Source: Fimenecus sp052273845
GTDB taxonomy: Bacteria > Bacillota > Clostridia > Oscillospirales > Acutalibacteraceae
Length of the DNA: 29,334 nt
Assembly (NCBI GenBank): GCA_052273845.1
Contig: DAVZHM010000015.1
Location: 1 to 29,334 of the forward strand
Direction of reading: 5' to 3'
Positions 1 through 7,125 of this stretch are shown here, one piece after another. How positions within the stretch are numbered: position 1 is the first letter of the stretch; every line of letters begins with the position of its first letter. Under the pieces are notes generated by a model. It searched no databases. It saw nothing but the letters and a program-made list of their open reading frames with translations, and was not told the origin of the DNA. The position numbers and the translations under genes were made by a program.

Positions 1-265
1 TTTCCACCGCCGCGTTCGGATATTTATACGCGCCGTTGACCACCTCATACAGCGTGCCGTCACCGCCGCAGGCATAAAAGCGCACCGGCTCGCCCGTTTT
101 CGCAACGCTTTCCACATACGCCTTGCCGTCAAGCGCTTCTTTGGTTTGGTAAATCTCCCACGAAAGGTCGGGATGCGTCGAAAAATACGATTCAATTTTA
201 GGGATAATCCGTTTTGCGGCACTGCCTTTGCCCGCTGCCGGATTCACAATAAAAATATGTTTCAT
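1..265 (-). CDS. Diacylglycerol kinase family lipid kinase, N-terminal part (cut by window edge)
   Basis: The first 88 codons read MKHIFIVNPAAGKGS and later ACGGDGTLYEVVNGAY. These are the two hallmark stretches of the DAGK catalytic domain: the NPxxG(K)G loop near residues 8-14 and the GGDGT nucleotide-binding loop near residues 66-71. The family phosphorylates diacylglycerol or related lipids at the membrane using ATP, feeding phosphatidic acid back into phospholipid synthesis. The start is the ATG at 265, with an AAGGGG-type ribosome binding site about 11 bases upstream. It lies 31 bp downstream of the methyltransferase stop on the same strand, so the two are probably co-transcribed. The C-terminal two thirds lie outside the window, so YegS/DgkB/BmrU subtypes cannot be separated. 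Confidence 0.88.
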   Translation of the reverse strand, partial: MKHIFIVNPAAGKGSAAKRIIPKIESYFSTHPDLSWEIYQTKEALDGKAYVESVAKTGEPVRFYACGGDGTLYEVVNGAYKYPNAAVE

Positions 266-296
266 TCCCGTTCACGCCCCTTAAACAGAACAATCT

Positions 297-1415
297 TTAT
301 TTAAAATACATATACAACTGACATTTGAGCATCCCGTTATACAGTTTGCGGCGTTTGTCGGCTTTTCTGCCGAACAAATCTTCAAACTCCGCTTCGGGAC
401 TGATGATGCTGTAACTAAACCCACGCCGTCTTTCAAACACCTTGCCCATTTCGCGTATGAGAGAGGCGGCATATTTCGTATCGGCAAGCCGTTCGCCGTA
501 CGGCGGATTGGTGACCAATGTGCCGCGCTCGGTCTGCGGGCGGAAATTGCGCACATCGCCGTATTCGAGCACGATTTTGTCGGACACGCCTGCACGCAAA
601 GCATTTTCGCGTGCGGTTTTCAACACGGCTCTGTCCGTATCGGCACCGTACGCGTGGAAATCCGGCGCGTCCACCGTGTCATTTTCGGCGCGTTCACGCT
701 CGGCTGACCAAATTTCCCGGGGAATTTGTTGAAATCGCTCCGCCGCGAACGGACGGTGCAGCCCCGGTGCAATATTGCAAGCCATTAAGGCGCCTTCGAT
801 TAAAATCGTTCCCGAACCGCACATCGGGTCATACAGCGTGTGGTACGGGCGCAAATGGGACAGCGCGCACAAAGATGCCGCCAAGGTTTCGCGCATCGGC
901 GCGTCGCCTGTTTCGGTACGGTAGCCGCGTTTGTAAAGCGGCACGCCCGTGGTATCGAGAAAAATATGGACTTGATTTTTGAGTATGGAAAAATCCAAGC
1001 GGTAGCGCGTGCCCGTTTCTTCAAACCACTCCTGCTTATAAGCGGCTTTCAAACGCTCCACGGCGGCTTTTTTAATAATGGACTGGCAATCACGCACGCT
1101 GAACAAATCGGATTTTAAGGAATACCCTTTCACGGGGAATTCATCGTGCACGCCGATCCAATTTTCCAACGGAATTTTTTTCACACCCTGAAACAGTTCT
1201 TCAAAAGTGTGTGCCGGAAATGTGCCGAGCACCACCAAAATACGCTCCGCAAACCGCGAACGGATATTGGCGCGGGCAAGCAAATACTCATCGCCCGAAA
1301 AAAATACCCTGCCGTTGTCGGCAGTTACATTTTGGGCGCCCATTTCGCGCAATTCATCGGCAACCAAGCTTTCCAAGCCGAACAGGCACGGCGCGGCAAA
1401 ATTCAAATGCATCAT
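297..1415 (-). CDS. THUMP-domain class I SAM-dependent rRNA methyltransferase (RlmL N-terminal-like, YpsC type)
   Basis: This 372-aa protein has the layout of the Firmicutes YpsC / E. coli RlmL-N family, which makes N2-methylguanosine in 23S rRNA (G2445 in E. coli). A ferredoxin-like plus THUMP region covers roughly residues 1-160. A Rossmann methyltransferase follows, with DPMCGSGT at 196-203 as the SAM loop, GADTD near 257-261 and the catalytic NPPYGERL at 303-310. An upstream GTG/TTG-type extension to 1436 is possible, but I chose the ATG at 1415 because GGAG sits about 7 bases before it and the family usually begins at this point. A sigma-A promoter at 1451-1479 places the transcription start just upstream. 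Family assignment is secure; the exact rRNA target is by homology only. Confidence 0.92.
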   Translation of the reverse strand: MMHLNFAAPCLFGLESLVADELREMGAQNVTADNGRVFFSGDEYLLARANIRSRFAERILVVLGTFPAHTFEELFQGVKKIPLENWIGVHDEFPVKGYSLKSDLFSVRDCQSIIKKAAVERLKAAYKQEWFEETGTRYRLDFSILKNQVHIFLDTTGVPLYKRGYRTETGDAPMRETLAASLCALSHLRPYHTLYDPMCGSGTILIEGALMACNIAPGLHRPFAAERFQQIPREIWSAERERAENDTVDAPDFHAYGADTDRAVLKTARENALRAGVSDKIVLEYGDVRNFRPQTERGTLVTNPPYGERLADTKYAASLIREMGKVFERRRGFSYSIISPEAEFEDLFGRKADKRRKLYNGMLKCQLYMYFK

Positions 1416-1450
1416 TTTTCTACTCCATTGCGTCATTCCATACAGACAAT

Positions 1451-1479
1451 AGTATATATGGATTTGAAATAAATTTCAA
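1451..1479 (-). promoter_or_regulatory. Sigma-A promoter of the THUMP methyltransferase
   Basis: On the minus strand the -35 box is TTGAAA (1474-1479) and the -10 box is TATACT (1451-1456), separated by exactly 17 bp. The predicted start is near 1444, giving a leader of about 29 nt that includes the GGAG ribosome binding site. It sits just downstream of the rpmA terminator, so this gene starts its own transcription unit. Confidence 0.7.
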
Positions 1480-1529
1480 CCTTTTTGTTGGATTTTCTGT
1501 CAGTTTGTTATATTTTTACAATTTCCGTT

Positions 1530-1563
1530 AAAAAAATGGACAGGGACAAATATCCCCGTCCAT
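1530..1563 (-). terminator. Rho-independent terminator of rplU-prp-rpmA
   Basis: On the minus strand ATGGACGGGGA and TCCCTGTCCAT form an 11-bp stem (one G-U pair) around a 6-nt loop, followed directly by a run of T (1530-1536). It lies 27 bp after the rpmA stop codon. Confidence 0.9.
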
Positions 1564-1589
1564 GAAAACACAAATCGAATGTTTTTCGT

Positions 1590-1874
1590 TTACTGCTCTA
1601 CTGCGTAAACGCTAACTTTTTTGCGGTCTTTGCCCATTCTTTCGAACTTCACTTTGCCGTCGATCTTTGCAAAGAGGGTGTCATCGGAACCTCTGCCGAC
1701 GTTTTCACCGGGATGGATATGTGTACCGCGCTGTTTGACAAGAATGTTGCCTGCAAGCACGAACTGACCGTCAGCGCGTTTTACGCCGAGTCTTTTGGAT
1801 TCGGAGTCACGGCCGTTTTTGGTCGAACCCATACCTTTTTTGTGTGCAAACAGCTGAATGTTAATTTTAAGCAT
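1590..1874 (-). CDS. rpmA: Large ribosomal subunit protein bL27 with Prp-cleaved leader
   Basis: This 94-aa protein contains the bL27 core GSTKNGRDSESKRLGVK and RGTHIHPGENVG. bL27 is a 50S protein whose N-terminal tail reaches the peptidyl transferase centre. The N-terminus is MLKINIQLFAHKKG rather than the E. coli-type MAHKKG. This is the Firmicutes extension of about nine residues that must be removed by the protease Prp before assembly, as shown in Staphylococcus aureus. The protease gene lies immediately upstream and overlaps the rpmA start by one base (TAATG). A GAGGTG ribosome binding site inside the end of prp supports the start at 1874. A terminator follows at 1530-1563. Confidence 0.98.
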   Translation of the reverse strand: MLKINIQLFAHKKGMGSTKNGRDSESKRLGVKRADGQFVLAGNILVKQRGTHIHPGENVGRGSDDTLFAKIDGKVKFERMGKDRKKVSVYAVEQ

Positions 1875-2191
1875 TAAAAAGCACCTCTTTCAATCTGGAT
1901 AAAATCGGGATATTGTTCCTGTAGCCCCGCAAGATGCAATTGCAAACCCTGCAAAATGGGGCGTGCTGTTTCGGCTTCGGCAAGGTCGGAAAGAGCAAGC
2001 GACAAAAACCCGTCGCGCACATCCAATTTCGGGGAAAGCCCCAAGACTTCGGTTACGGTGTTTGCCGCCATATAGACCGCGGAAGAAACCGCCGCACAGA
2101 CAATATCCTCGCCTGCTTGTGCGCTCCCCGAATGGCCCTGAACGGTAAACCCCGCGCCGTTTTCACCGAAGTGAAACTTTGCACAAATCAT
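1874..2191 (-). CDS. prp: Ribosomal-processing cysteine protease Prp (YsxB)
   Basis: This 105-aa protein carries the Prp signature GHSGSAQAGEDIVCAAVSS. His20 and Cys32 are spaced as in the catalytic His/Cys pair of the family. Prp removes the N-terminal extension of bL27 so that it can enter the 50S subunit. It sits between rplU and rpmA, the conserved Firmicutes order. The start ATG is only 2 bp after the rplU stop codon, and I see no convincing ribosome binding site, so translation is probably coupled to rplU. The stop codon overlaps the rpmA start by one base. Function is by family; the substrate is encoded next door and has the expected cleavable leader. Confidence 0.95.
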   Translation of the reverse strand: MICAKFHFGENGAGFTVQGHSGSAQAGEDIVCAAVSSAVYMAANTVTEVLGLSPKLDVRDGFLSLALSDLAEAETARPILQGLQLHLAGLQEQYPDFIQIERGAF

Positions 2192-2193
2192 AA

Positions 2194-2505
2194 TTACGCG
2201 TTAATTGCGGCAATCTCAACCTTGGTGTAGGGTTGACGATGACCTTTTTTGCGTTTCTCGTTTTTCTTTGCTTTGTAAGTGAACACGATAACCTTTTTGC
2301 CTTTGCCGTTTTTCAACGCTTTGGCGGTTACGGTTGCGCCTTCCACATAGGGTGTGCCGACTTTGATGCCGTCATCCGCACCGACTGCGATGACCTTGTC
2401 AAAAGTGACGTCGGTGTTTTCTTCGACTGCAAGCTTCTCAACGAAAATAACATCGCCGGGCTGTACTTTGTACTGCTTGCCGCCTGTTTCGATTACTGCG
2501 TACAT
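2194..2505 (-). CDS. rplU: Large ribosomal subunit protein bL21
   Basis: This 103-aa protein begins MYAVIETGGKQYKVQPGD and ends with the bL21 signature KKGHRQPYTKVEI. Both are diagnostic for the 50S protein that binds 23S rRNA domain I. The reading frame is open further upstream, to 2583, but the family N-terminus fixes the start at 2505. It is the first gene of rplU-prp-rpmA, transcribed from the promoter at 2599-2627 through a structured leader. Confidence 0.98.
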   Translation of the reverse strand: MYAVIETGGKQYKVQPGDVIFVEKLAVEENTDVTFDKVIAVGADDGIKVGTPYVEGATVTAKALKNGKGKKVIVFTYKAKKNEKRKKGHRQPYTKVEIAAINA

Positions 2506-2511
2506 AGTTTT

Positions 2512-2592
2512 ACCTACCTTAAATATAGACTCGCTACCGTGGGCGCAACAATTTGCTTTTTGTGCCATAGGGCACGCCCCCAATATGCGGCA
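2512..2592 (-). ncRNA. Putative L21 leader (autoregulatory 5' UTR of rplU)
   Basis: Between the predicted transcription start (about 2592) and rplU there are roughly 85 nt of structured leader. On the minus strand an inner hairpin GTGCC-CTAT-GGCAC (2562-2575) is enclosed by an outer stem TGGGGGC/GCGCCCA with one mismatch (arms near 2576-2582 and 2540-2546). A conserved-looking stretch ACGGTAGCGAG follows. Position, size and this G-rich/C-rich pairing match the Firmicutes L21 leader class (Rfam L21_leader), thought to let bL21 control its own operon. The assignment is from memory of the class; a covariance-model search would settle it. Confidence 0.65.
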
Positions 2593-2598
2593 AATGGT

Positions 2599-2627
2599 AT
2601 TTTAACAGAATTGTCAAGTCTTGTCAA
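2599..2627 (-). promoter_or_regulatory. Strong sigma-A promoter of rplU-prp-rpmA
   Basis: On the minus strand there is a perfect TTGACA -35 box (2622-2627), a 17-bp spacer and TAAAAT as -10 (2599-2604). A second TTGACA lies inside the spacer. The strength fits a ribosomal protein operon. Confidence 0.85.
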
Positions 2628-2646
2628 CTGTTTTTTTATTTTTACA

Positions 2647-3318
2647 TTATCTTACGAACACATATAAATATAAGGAAAGAAAATGCAGCACCGAACCTGC
2701 GAGCACAAAAAAGTGGAATACGCTGTGAAAATACTTTTTCTTTGCGCCGATACCGTAGATAATTGCGCCGAGCGTATACATCACGCCGCCCGCAATCATC
2801 AAAATTGTGCCCGTGCGGCTGAAACATTCCCAAAGCGTTTTTACTGCGACAATAATCATCCAGCCAAGCGCCAAATACAGCACCATTTGCACCACTTTGG
2901 TTTTGTTAAAAAGGGTTAAAGTCACCGGCACGGCGGCGGCGACCGTCACCCATGCGACCGCCACAATCACCCATCCGAGCACCGCATTCACAGGGACAAT
3001 CACCAACACCGCAAACGGTGTGATGGTGCCCGCAATCATCGGGTAAATCATGGCGTGGTCTACCATACGCATTGCCTTTTTGCCGCGATTGGGGCGCAGT
3101 GCGTGATACACCGATGAGCACGAATACATCGCAATCATCGTAACCCCGTAAATCAAACTCAATATTGCGTAATCCCAACGGCGTGCAAGGCCTGCGCGCA
3201 CCAAACAAAGCACGAGTGCCAATACGGAAAGTCCGCCCCCGACCATATGGGAAATCGAGTTGAGCCAATCCTCCGCCCGCGAATAATTTGCCAATTTGAT
3301 TTTGTCTAAGTAACCCAT
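2647..3318 (-). CDS. Hemolysin III / PAQR family membrane protein (YqfA/TrhA type)
   Basis: This 223-aa, roughly seven-helix membrane protein shows all the conserved PAQR motifs: NSISHMVGG near 20-28, SSVYH at 68-72, DHAMIY at 87-92, and HSVFH at 198-202 followed by GSVLH at 208-212. The Ser/His/Asp/His residues are the putative zinc site of the CREST hydrolase-like superfamily. Bacterial members affect membrane fluidity or energetics; the hemolysin name is historical, and no toxin role should be inferred. Length matches the family. An AAGGAG ribosome binding site 10 bases upstream supports the start at 3318. It appears monocistronic, between the flavodoxin terminator and the rplU promoter. 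I see no clear terminator after it. Confidence 0.93.
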   Translation of the reverse strand: MGYLDKIKLANYSRAEDWLNSISHMVGGGLSVLALVLCLVRAGLARRWDYAILSLIYGVTMIAMYSCSSVYHALRPNRGKKAMRMVDHAMIYPMIAGTITPFAVLVIVPVNAVLGWVIVAVAWVTVAAAVPVTLTLFNKTKVVQMVLYLALGWMIIVAVKTLWECFSRTGTILMIAGGVMYTLGAIIYGIGAKKKYFHSVFHFFVLAGSVLHFLSLYLYVFVR

Positions 3319-3363
3319 CTTAAAGCGTCTCCTTTGCTTTTGATCTGTTTTTGATATGCTTTG

Positions 3364-3392
3364 AGGTTACCATATTCTCCTCTCCTTGTCCA
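3364..3392 (-). promoter_or_regulatory. Possible extended -10 promoter of the hemolysin III gene
   Basis: On the minus strand TGGACA (3387-3392) is followed after 17 bp by TAACCT (3364-3369), preceded by TG-G as in extended -10 promoters. The -10 match is only partial. A TTGACA at 3404-3409 lies too far from it to pair. Confidence 0.35.
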
Positions 3393-3412
3393 CCGCTTTT
3401 ACTTGTCAACCG

Positions 3413-3446
3413 AAAAAAGCCGCAACCGGCGGTTGCAAAGGCGGCT
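3413..3446 (-). terminator. Rho-independent terminator after the flavodoxin gene
   Basis: On the minus strand GCAACC-GCC-GGTTGC forms a GC-rich hairpin. It can be extended or replaced by GCCGC/GCGGC pairing, and is followed by CTTTTTTC. It lies about 10 bp past the flavodoxin stop codon and would end the small peptide/symporter/phosphoesterase/flavodoxin transcript. Confidence 0.8.
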
Positions 3447-3455
3447 GCGATTTCC

Positions 3456-3941
3456 TTAATCTTGCCGCAACCGCGCAACAAAAGCGTCAATTCGGTCGCT
3501 TTCCAACGAAAAGGTGCGCAAAATCCCCTGTTCGTGGTCTGCCTTTAAAACCATTTTGGCAACCAACTTGTCCGCGCCTTTTAATTTACCACGGTCAAGT
3601 TCCCCACCCAAAGCCGCCACCGCTTTTGCGTGTGCAAGCAGTTGCGAGGGCACGGTATTTTTAAAATACATTTCCTCTTGCTTGGGAAAACAGCAGCACA
3701 AAAACAATCCCAATTCTTTTTGTAACAGTATACCGATTTGGGAAAGCAAAAGCGCACGGATTTTGCGGTCAATTGCGCCCATACGAACATTGCTGCCGAC
3801 CACAACGCGGTCATACGCCGCGAGGTCGAAAGCATCGGTTGCAATATTTTTCACATCTGCCCCGCCGAGTTTTTCTGCGAGAATGTGCGCGGCTTTTTCG
3901 GTGGTGCCGTTTCGCGTGGCATAAAGAATGATTGTTTTCAT
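3456..3941 (-). CDS. Flavodoxin domain protein
   Basis: This 161-aa protein starts MKTIILYATRNGTTEKAA, the beta strand plus phosphate-binding loop of flavodoxins and of HemG-like flavodoxin-fold proteins. A second FMN-loop-like stretch, VVVGSNVRMGAID, lies near residues 46-58. The C-terminal region has a Cys-rich FLCCCFPKQEE segment near residue 80, in the place where HemG-like proteins carry a longer loop. It is probably a cytoplasmic FMN electron carrier or oxidoreductase; the partner is unknown. Its ATG overlaps the metallophosphoesterase stop codon by 4 bases (ATGA), and AAGGA lies 7 bases upstream, so it is the last gene of that operon. Why an electron carrier belongs with a sugar symporter is not clear from the sequence. 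Confidence 0.82.
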   Translation of the reverse strand: MKTIILYATRNGTTEKAAHILAEKLGGADVKNIATDAFDLAAYDRVVVGSNVRMGAIDRKIRALLLSQIGILLQKELGLFLCCCFPKQEEMYFKNTVPSQLLAHAKAVAALGGELDRGKLKGADKLVAKMVLKADHEQGILRTFSLESDRIDAFVARLRQD

Positions 3942-5374
3942 TTTTCATTCCTTTGTATCGTCAGATTTTGGTTGTCGAGCGCACCGCCCGTACAAAGTTC
4001 GGTTACAAGATGTGGCAATTCGCGCGCGACAGAAGTAATTTTTTCATCTTCGATGCGAAGTGCCGAAAGAATTGAAGCCGGCTGATTGGCGACGGCCAAA
4101 ACCAAACGCACAAGCGCTTTGGGTTGTGTTGATTCAAGCGGCACACCCGAAAGCGCCGACAAAAATACATCGTTTACCACCGACAAAAGCGGCATATTCT
4201 GCACGGCAAGCACATCTTCACGCGACAGTTCTCTGCCGCCCGGCAAATGCGTAAGCAGTTTCGCCAAATCCTTGACGGTAGCTTTCAGCAAAAACCGAGC
4301 CGCCTGTCGCAAAAGCGGCGTAAAGCGGTCGACAAGGCTTTGCGCTTTTTCTTCGGACATCCCGAAGGACGCGAGTTTCGGCGCGATTTCCGATTTTTCA
4401 CCGTGTGCAAGGGTGAAAAGAACCCCGCCGATTAAATGCACGGCGTGCGCCGAAAGATACTCCTGCGCGTCCACGGTTTTGCCGCCGTAGGTGAATTGTT
4501 TTAACAAAACCGTGTGCAGACGCACTTCGGTTTCGGTGATTTCGACTTCGACGCGCGGCGCGGGATACCCACACAGCGAGCCGACATTGATTTCGTACAG
4601 TTCTTTTCCGCTGCTTGAACGGAAGCAATCCACACGCTGAATGTGTGAATGCCCGACGAACAGAAAACGCAACCCCGCTTCGGCAAGTGCTTCCATCAGT
4701 TCTTCGCGGTCGCCGCAACACGCGCCGCTTGATACAAGCGGTGAAATGTGCGGATACAACAAATGATGTTGCATTGCAATAACGGTTTTGCCGTTTTCGT
4801 GCTCTCTGCGGACGGTCTGCAAAATCCATTGCAAATGGTCGGGGGTGTAGCCTGCTTTTCCTTTGCCGTTTTGGTCGTCAATCAGCCCCAACAGCACCAC
4901 GGAGTCGGATAAATCCCGAAGATAAGACGCCGTGCCGAGGTGTGTCACAAAGGTGTCGCGTGCGCCGCGCACCCCGAAATCTGCATAAAAATCGTACAGC
5001 GCTTCGTGCGAAAGCGTTTCGACGTCATGATACACCTTGTCGCCTGCGAAACGGCGCGGATTTTGGTCACAGCACCAATCGTGTGTTGCGGTGGTGACGA
5101 AAACGGGTTTTTTCTCTCTTAACGCATACAGTTTTTCGCGCATTTTTTCATGGCAAATGCGTTCCCCGTCATTGGAAAGGTCACCCGCTATAAGCACCGC
5201 ATCGGTGTCGCTTTTTGCGATTTCGGCAAACGCCGCGGCAAGAATTGCGTCGGTTTCCGCCAAACATTTTTGGTCGGATGCGCTGCGAAGCGCGTAAGCC
5301 GCACCCGAGGTTCCGAGTGCGGCATCATAGTAATGTGTATCTGCAAGAACGGTCAGTTTCAGCGGTTTGCTCAT
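3938..5374 (-). CDS. Calcineurin-like metallophosphoesterase with unknown C-terminal region
   Basis: This 478-aa protein has the metallophosphoesterase blocks in order: D12-x-H14 (ADTHYYD), GDLSNDG at 64-70, ATHDW at 96-100, QHHLLYPH at 202-209 and GHSHIQ at 241-244. The third block is normally GNHD. Here Gly and the metal-bridging Asn are Ala and Thr, so the site is unusual although the remaining ligands are present. Residues 250-478 have no motif I recognise and are alpha-helical in character. No signal peptide is seen, so it is probably cytoplasmic. It overlaps both neighbours by ATGA junctions (symporter upstream, flavodoxin downstream). GAGG lies 7-8 bases before the start. Substrate unknown; a phosphodiester or phosphorylated sugar linked to the co-transcribed symporter is inference. 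Confidence 0.88.
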   Translation of the reverse strand: MSKPLKLTVLADTHYYDAALGTSGAAYALRSASDQKCLAETDAILAAAFAEIAKSDTDAVLIAGDLSNDGERICHEKMREKLYALREKKPVFVTTATHDWCCDQNPRRFAGDKVYHDVETLSHEALYDFYADFGVRGARDTFVTHLGTASYLRDLSDSVVLLGLIDDQNGKGKAGYTPDHLQWILQTVRREHENGKTVIAMQHHLLYPHISPLVSSGACCGDREELMEALAEAGLRFLFVGHSHIQRVDCFRSSSGKELYEINVGSLCGYPAPRVEVEITETEVRLHTVLLKQFTYGGKTVDAQEYLSAHAVHLIGGVLFTLAHGEKSEIAPKLASFGMSEEKAQSLVDRFTPLLRQAARFLLKATVKDLAKLLTHLPGGRELSREDVLAVQNMPLLSVVNDVFLSALSGVPLESTQPKALVRLVLAVANQPASILSALRIEDEKITSVARELPHLVTELCTGGALDNQNLTIQRNEK

Positions 5375-6900
5375 TGTGCCGCCTCAACATTTTCCGCCGC
5401 TTTTGCGGCATTGCGCGCTTTGATGTCTTTCAGCATTTGACGGTGTCCGTCACCTGTAATGTTATAGAAGTGCATCGGCACGAGCATCAGCAAATACCCG
5501 ATCGCGGGCACCACTGTCGTCAGCAAAAACAGCGCCCAGTTGGTTTGCGTATTTTGCACCAAAGAGCTGTTTTCGTGGGCGATATAATGCGTTTTGCCCA
5601 AAACATAAAGTCCGATAGATGCAGAAAAGGTGTTTTCGATTTTTCCCGTAAAGGACATAATGGAAAGCATAATGCCCTCTACGCGTTTGCCGGTTTTCCA
5701 TTCAACATAGTCAACGGTTTCGGCTTCCATTTCTTTTTGAATCAGGTTTTTGCACTCCAACGGAATTGCCGTTGCGCCCGTAAACAGCACAATCATCACG
5801 CCGATGACCAGCGAAACCGGCGTACCCTCGGTTTTGTTCATCAACCCGTCATAACAAATCAGTGCAAACAAGATGTGCAATACAATCGCTACAACGCAGC
5901 AAGCCTGGTAAAAACGTTTGGAGTCCGCTTTTTTGCCGAGATGCTCCATAATCTTCGGCACACCGATACCTGCAATCAAAAATCCGGGGAATTTTACGAT
6001 GTCAATAAATAAATTGTATTTGGTTTCAAACATCAAGTCTGCCACAAAGTAGAACGACACCTGTTCCGTAATTTTGACTAACAGGAAAAAGATGTTGGCA
6101 AGGAACAGCATAAACAACGGGCGATTTTCAAACAGCAAGGCAAAGCACTCTTTCACCGAGGGGGTATCCTCGCTGTGCTGCGCGCGTTCCGTCGTGTTCT
6201 TGTAAGTCAAACGCGTAAAGAAGAAAATCCCGATTGCCGAAACAATTGCGGAGGTAAGATACGCCTGCGGGGTATGGTCTTTGAAGTAGGGCAGCCAACT
6301 CGCGCCCGCCACAAACGCCATCGGCAATGCGCCGAGAACGGAACGGACAATCGAGCCTGTGCCGAACAGTTTGGTGCGCTCAATGCCGTTGGGCGTGATG
6401 GAAAACGCCAGAGCGCCCATCGGGATGTCAAACGCGGTATAGGTCACATCCAACGCCACGAACAAAAAGGTTGTCCACGCAATGTTTACCCATGCGGGGA
6501 CTTCGCCGCTGCCGACGAAGAACAAAATCATAACGATGGAAACGAATATGGGCGCCCACTTGATGTACGGACGCATTTGCCCGTTTTTGGTGCGGGTTCT
6601 GTCGACCAAAACGCCCATCATCGGGTCGTTGATTGCATCAAAAATACCGCAGAAAAAGCGGATGCGCGATGCAACGCCCATCGGGTCTTTCAGTTTTGTG
6701 AACAAAATGTTGGTTAAGAAATAGTTTATGTATTTGGAACTCGTCATAGAAGTGCACATGCCCTGCGCGCCGCGTCCCAAAGCATAAGAAATATTCTCAC
6801 GCCAAGTCAAATAGGTTTCTTCGCCGACGTCCTTTTGGACGATTTTGCTGTCCAAAAAGTTTTTCAGGATATGCTTTTTTTCGGTGGTTTCTTTTGCCAT
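5371..6900 (-). CDS. GPH-family (MelB-like) sugar:cation symporter
   Basis: This 509-aa protein has about twelve hydrophobic segments and the GPH/MFS signature regions. The most telling is FCGIFDAINDPMMGVLVDRTRTKNGQMRPYIKW near residues 83-115, which matches the conserved loop 2-3 of MelB/YicJ/XynB-type transporters, with its acidic residues in helix 2. These proteins take up glycosides, galactosides or uronides with Na+ or H+. A GGAGAGG ribosome binding site precedes the ATG at 6900. The gene begins 12 bp after a 37-aa membrane peptide and overlaps the metallophosphoesterase by 4 bases. The substrate cannot be read from the sequence. The hexuronate operon lies about 2 kb away but is separated by terminators, so glucuronide uptake is only a possibility. 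Confidence 0.92.
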   Translation of the reverse strand: MAKETTEKKHILKNFLDSKIVQKDVGEETYLTWRENISYALGRGAQGMCTSMTSSKYINYFLTNILFTKLKDPMGVASRIRFFCGIFDAINDPMMGVLVDRTRTKNGQMRPYIKWAPIFVSIVMILFFVGSGEVPAWVNIAWTTFLFVALDVTYTAFDIPMGALAFSITPNGIERTKLFGTGSIVRSVLGALPMAFVAGASWLPYFKDHTPQAYLTSAIVSAIGIFFFTRLTYKNTTERAQHSEDTPSVKECFALLFENRPLFMLFLANIFFLLVKITEQVSFYFVADLMFETKYNLFIDIVKFPGFLIAGIGVPKIMEHLGKKADSKRFYQACCVVAIVLHILFALICYDGLMNKTEGTPVSLVIGVMIVLFTGATAIPLECKNLIQKEMEAETVDYVEWKTGKRVEGIMLSIMSFTGKIENTFSASIGLYVLGKTHYIAHENSSLVQNTQTNWALFLLTTVVPAIGYLLMLVPMHFYNITGDGHRQMLKDIKARNAAKAAENVEAAQ

Positions 6901-6912
6901 TCAGACCTCTCC

Positions 6913-7026
6913 TTATTTTTGTTGTAACGCATCGCGCATCAAGAGCACCTCGCGCATTGAGAGCGCGGTTGTTAAAAATGATAAAACGGCAGCCAGCACG
7001 GTGATTGCCCGCTTCATATTCTTCAT
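6913..7026 (-). CDS. 37-aa single-TM membrane peptide ahead of the GPH symporter
   Basis: A small gene that standard cut-offs would miss. It encodes MKNMKRAITVLAAVLSFL and then a short polar tail rich in Met, Arg and Gln (37 residues in all). Residues 7-24 form one transmembrane helix with a positive N-terminus. Support for it being real: a strong GGAGG ribosome binding site 8 bases before the ATG, an in-frame stop only 12 bp before the symporter start, and a terminator just upstream that separates it from bioY. I do not recognise a family. A role as a small accessory or regulatory subunit of the symporter is inference from position. A signal-peptide-like leader is less likely because no cleavage site or mature domain follows. 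Confidence 0.7.
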   Translation of the reverse strand: MKNMKRAITVLAAVLSFLTTALSMREVLLMRDALQQK

Positions 7027-7042
7027 GTGTATTGCCTCCGCG

Positions 7043-7067
7043 AAAAGGCTTCGGTAAATGCCGAAGC
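7043..7067 (-). terminator. Second hairpin between bioY and the 37-aa gene
   Basis: On the minus strand GCTTCGG-CATTTA-CCGAAGC is a perfect 7-bp stem followed by CTTTTCG. It may back up the bioY terminator, or be a structured leader for the 37-aa gene, whose ribosome binding site begins about 8 bases later. Confidence 0.45.
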
Positions 7068-7088
7068 AAAAAATTCATTTCAAAGCAC

Positions 7089-7116
7089 AAAAAGCACAGG
7101 CAAAACCGCCTATGCT
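7089..7116 (-). terminator. Rho-independent terminator after bioY
   Basis: On the minus strand AGCATAGGC and GCCTGTGCT pair (one G-U) around GGTTTT and are followed by TTTTTG. It starts about 10 bp after the bioY stop codon. Confidence 0.75.
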
Positions 7117-7125
7117 TTCTGTTCA

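Noticed and set aside
2642..2833. Toxin role for the hemolysin III gene
   Set aside because: PAQR/hemolysin III proteins are widespread membrane housekeeping proteins; the name does not support virulence.
5215..6012. 265-codon plus-strand reading frame
   Set aside because: It is antisense to the metallophosphoesterase and symporter genes, with shadow-type composition.
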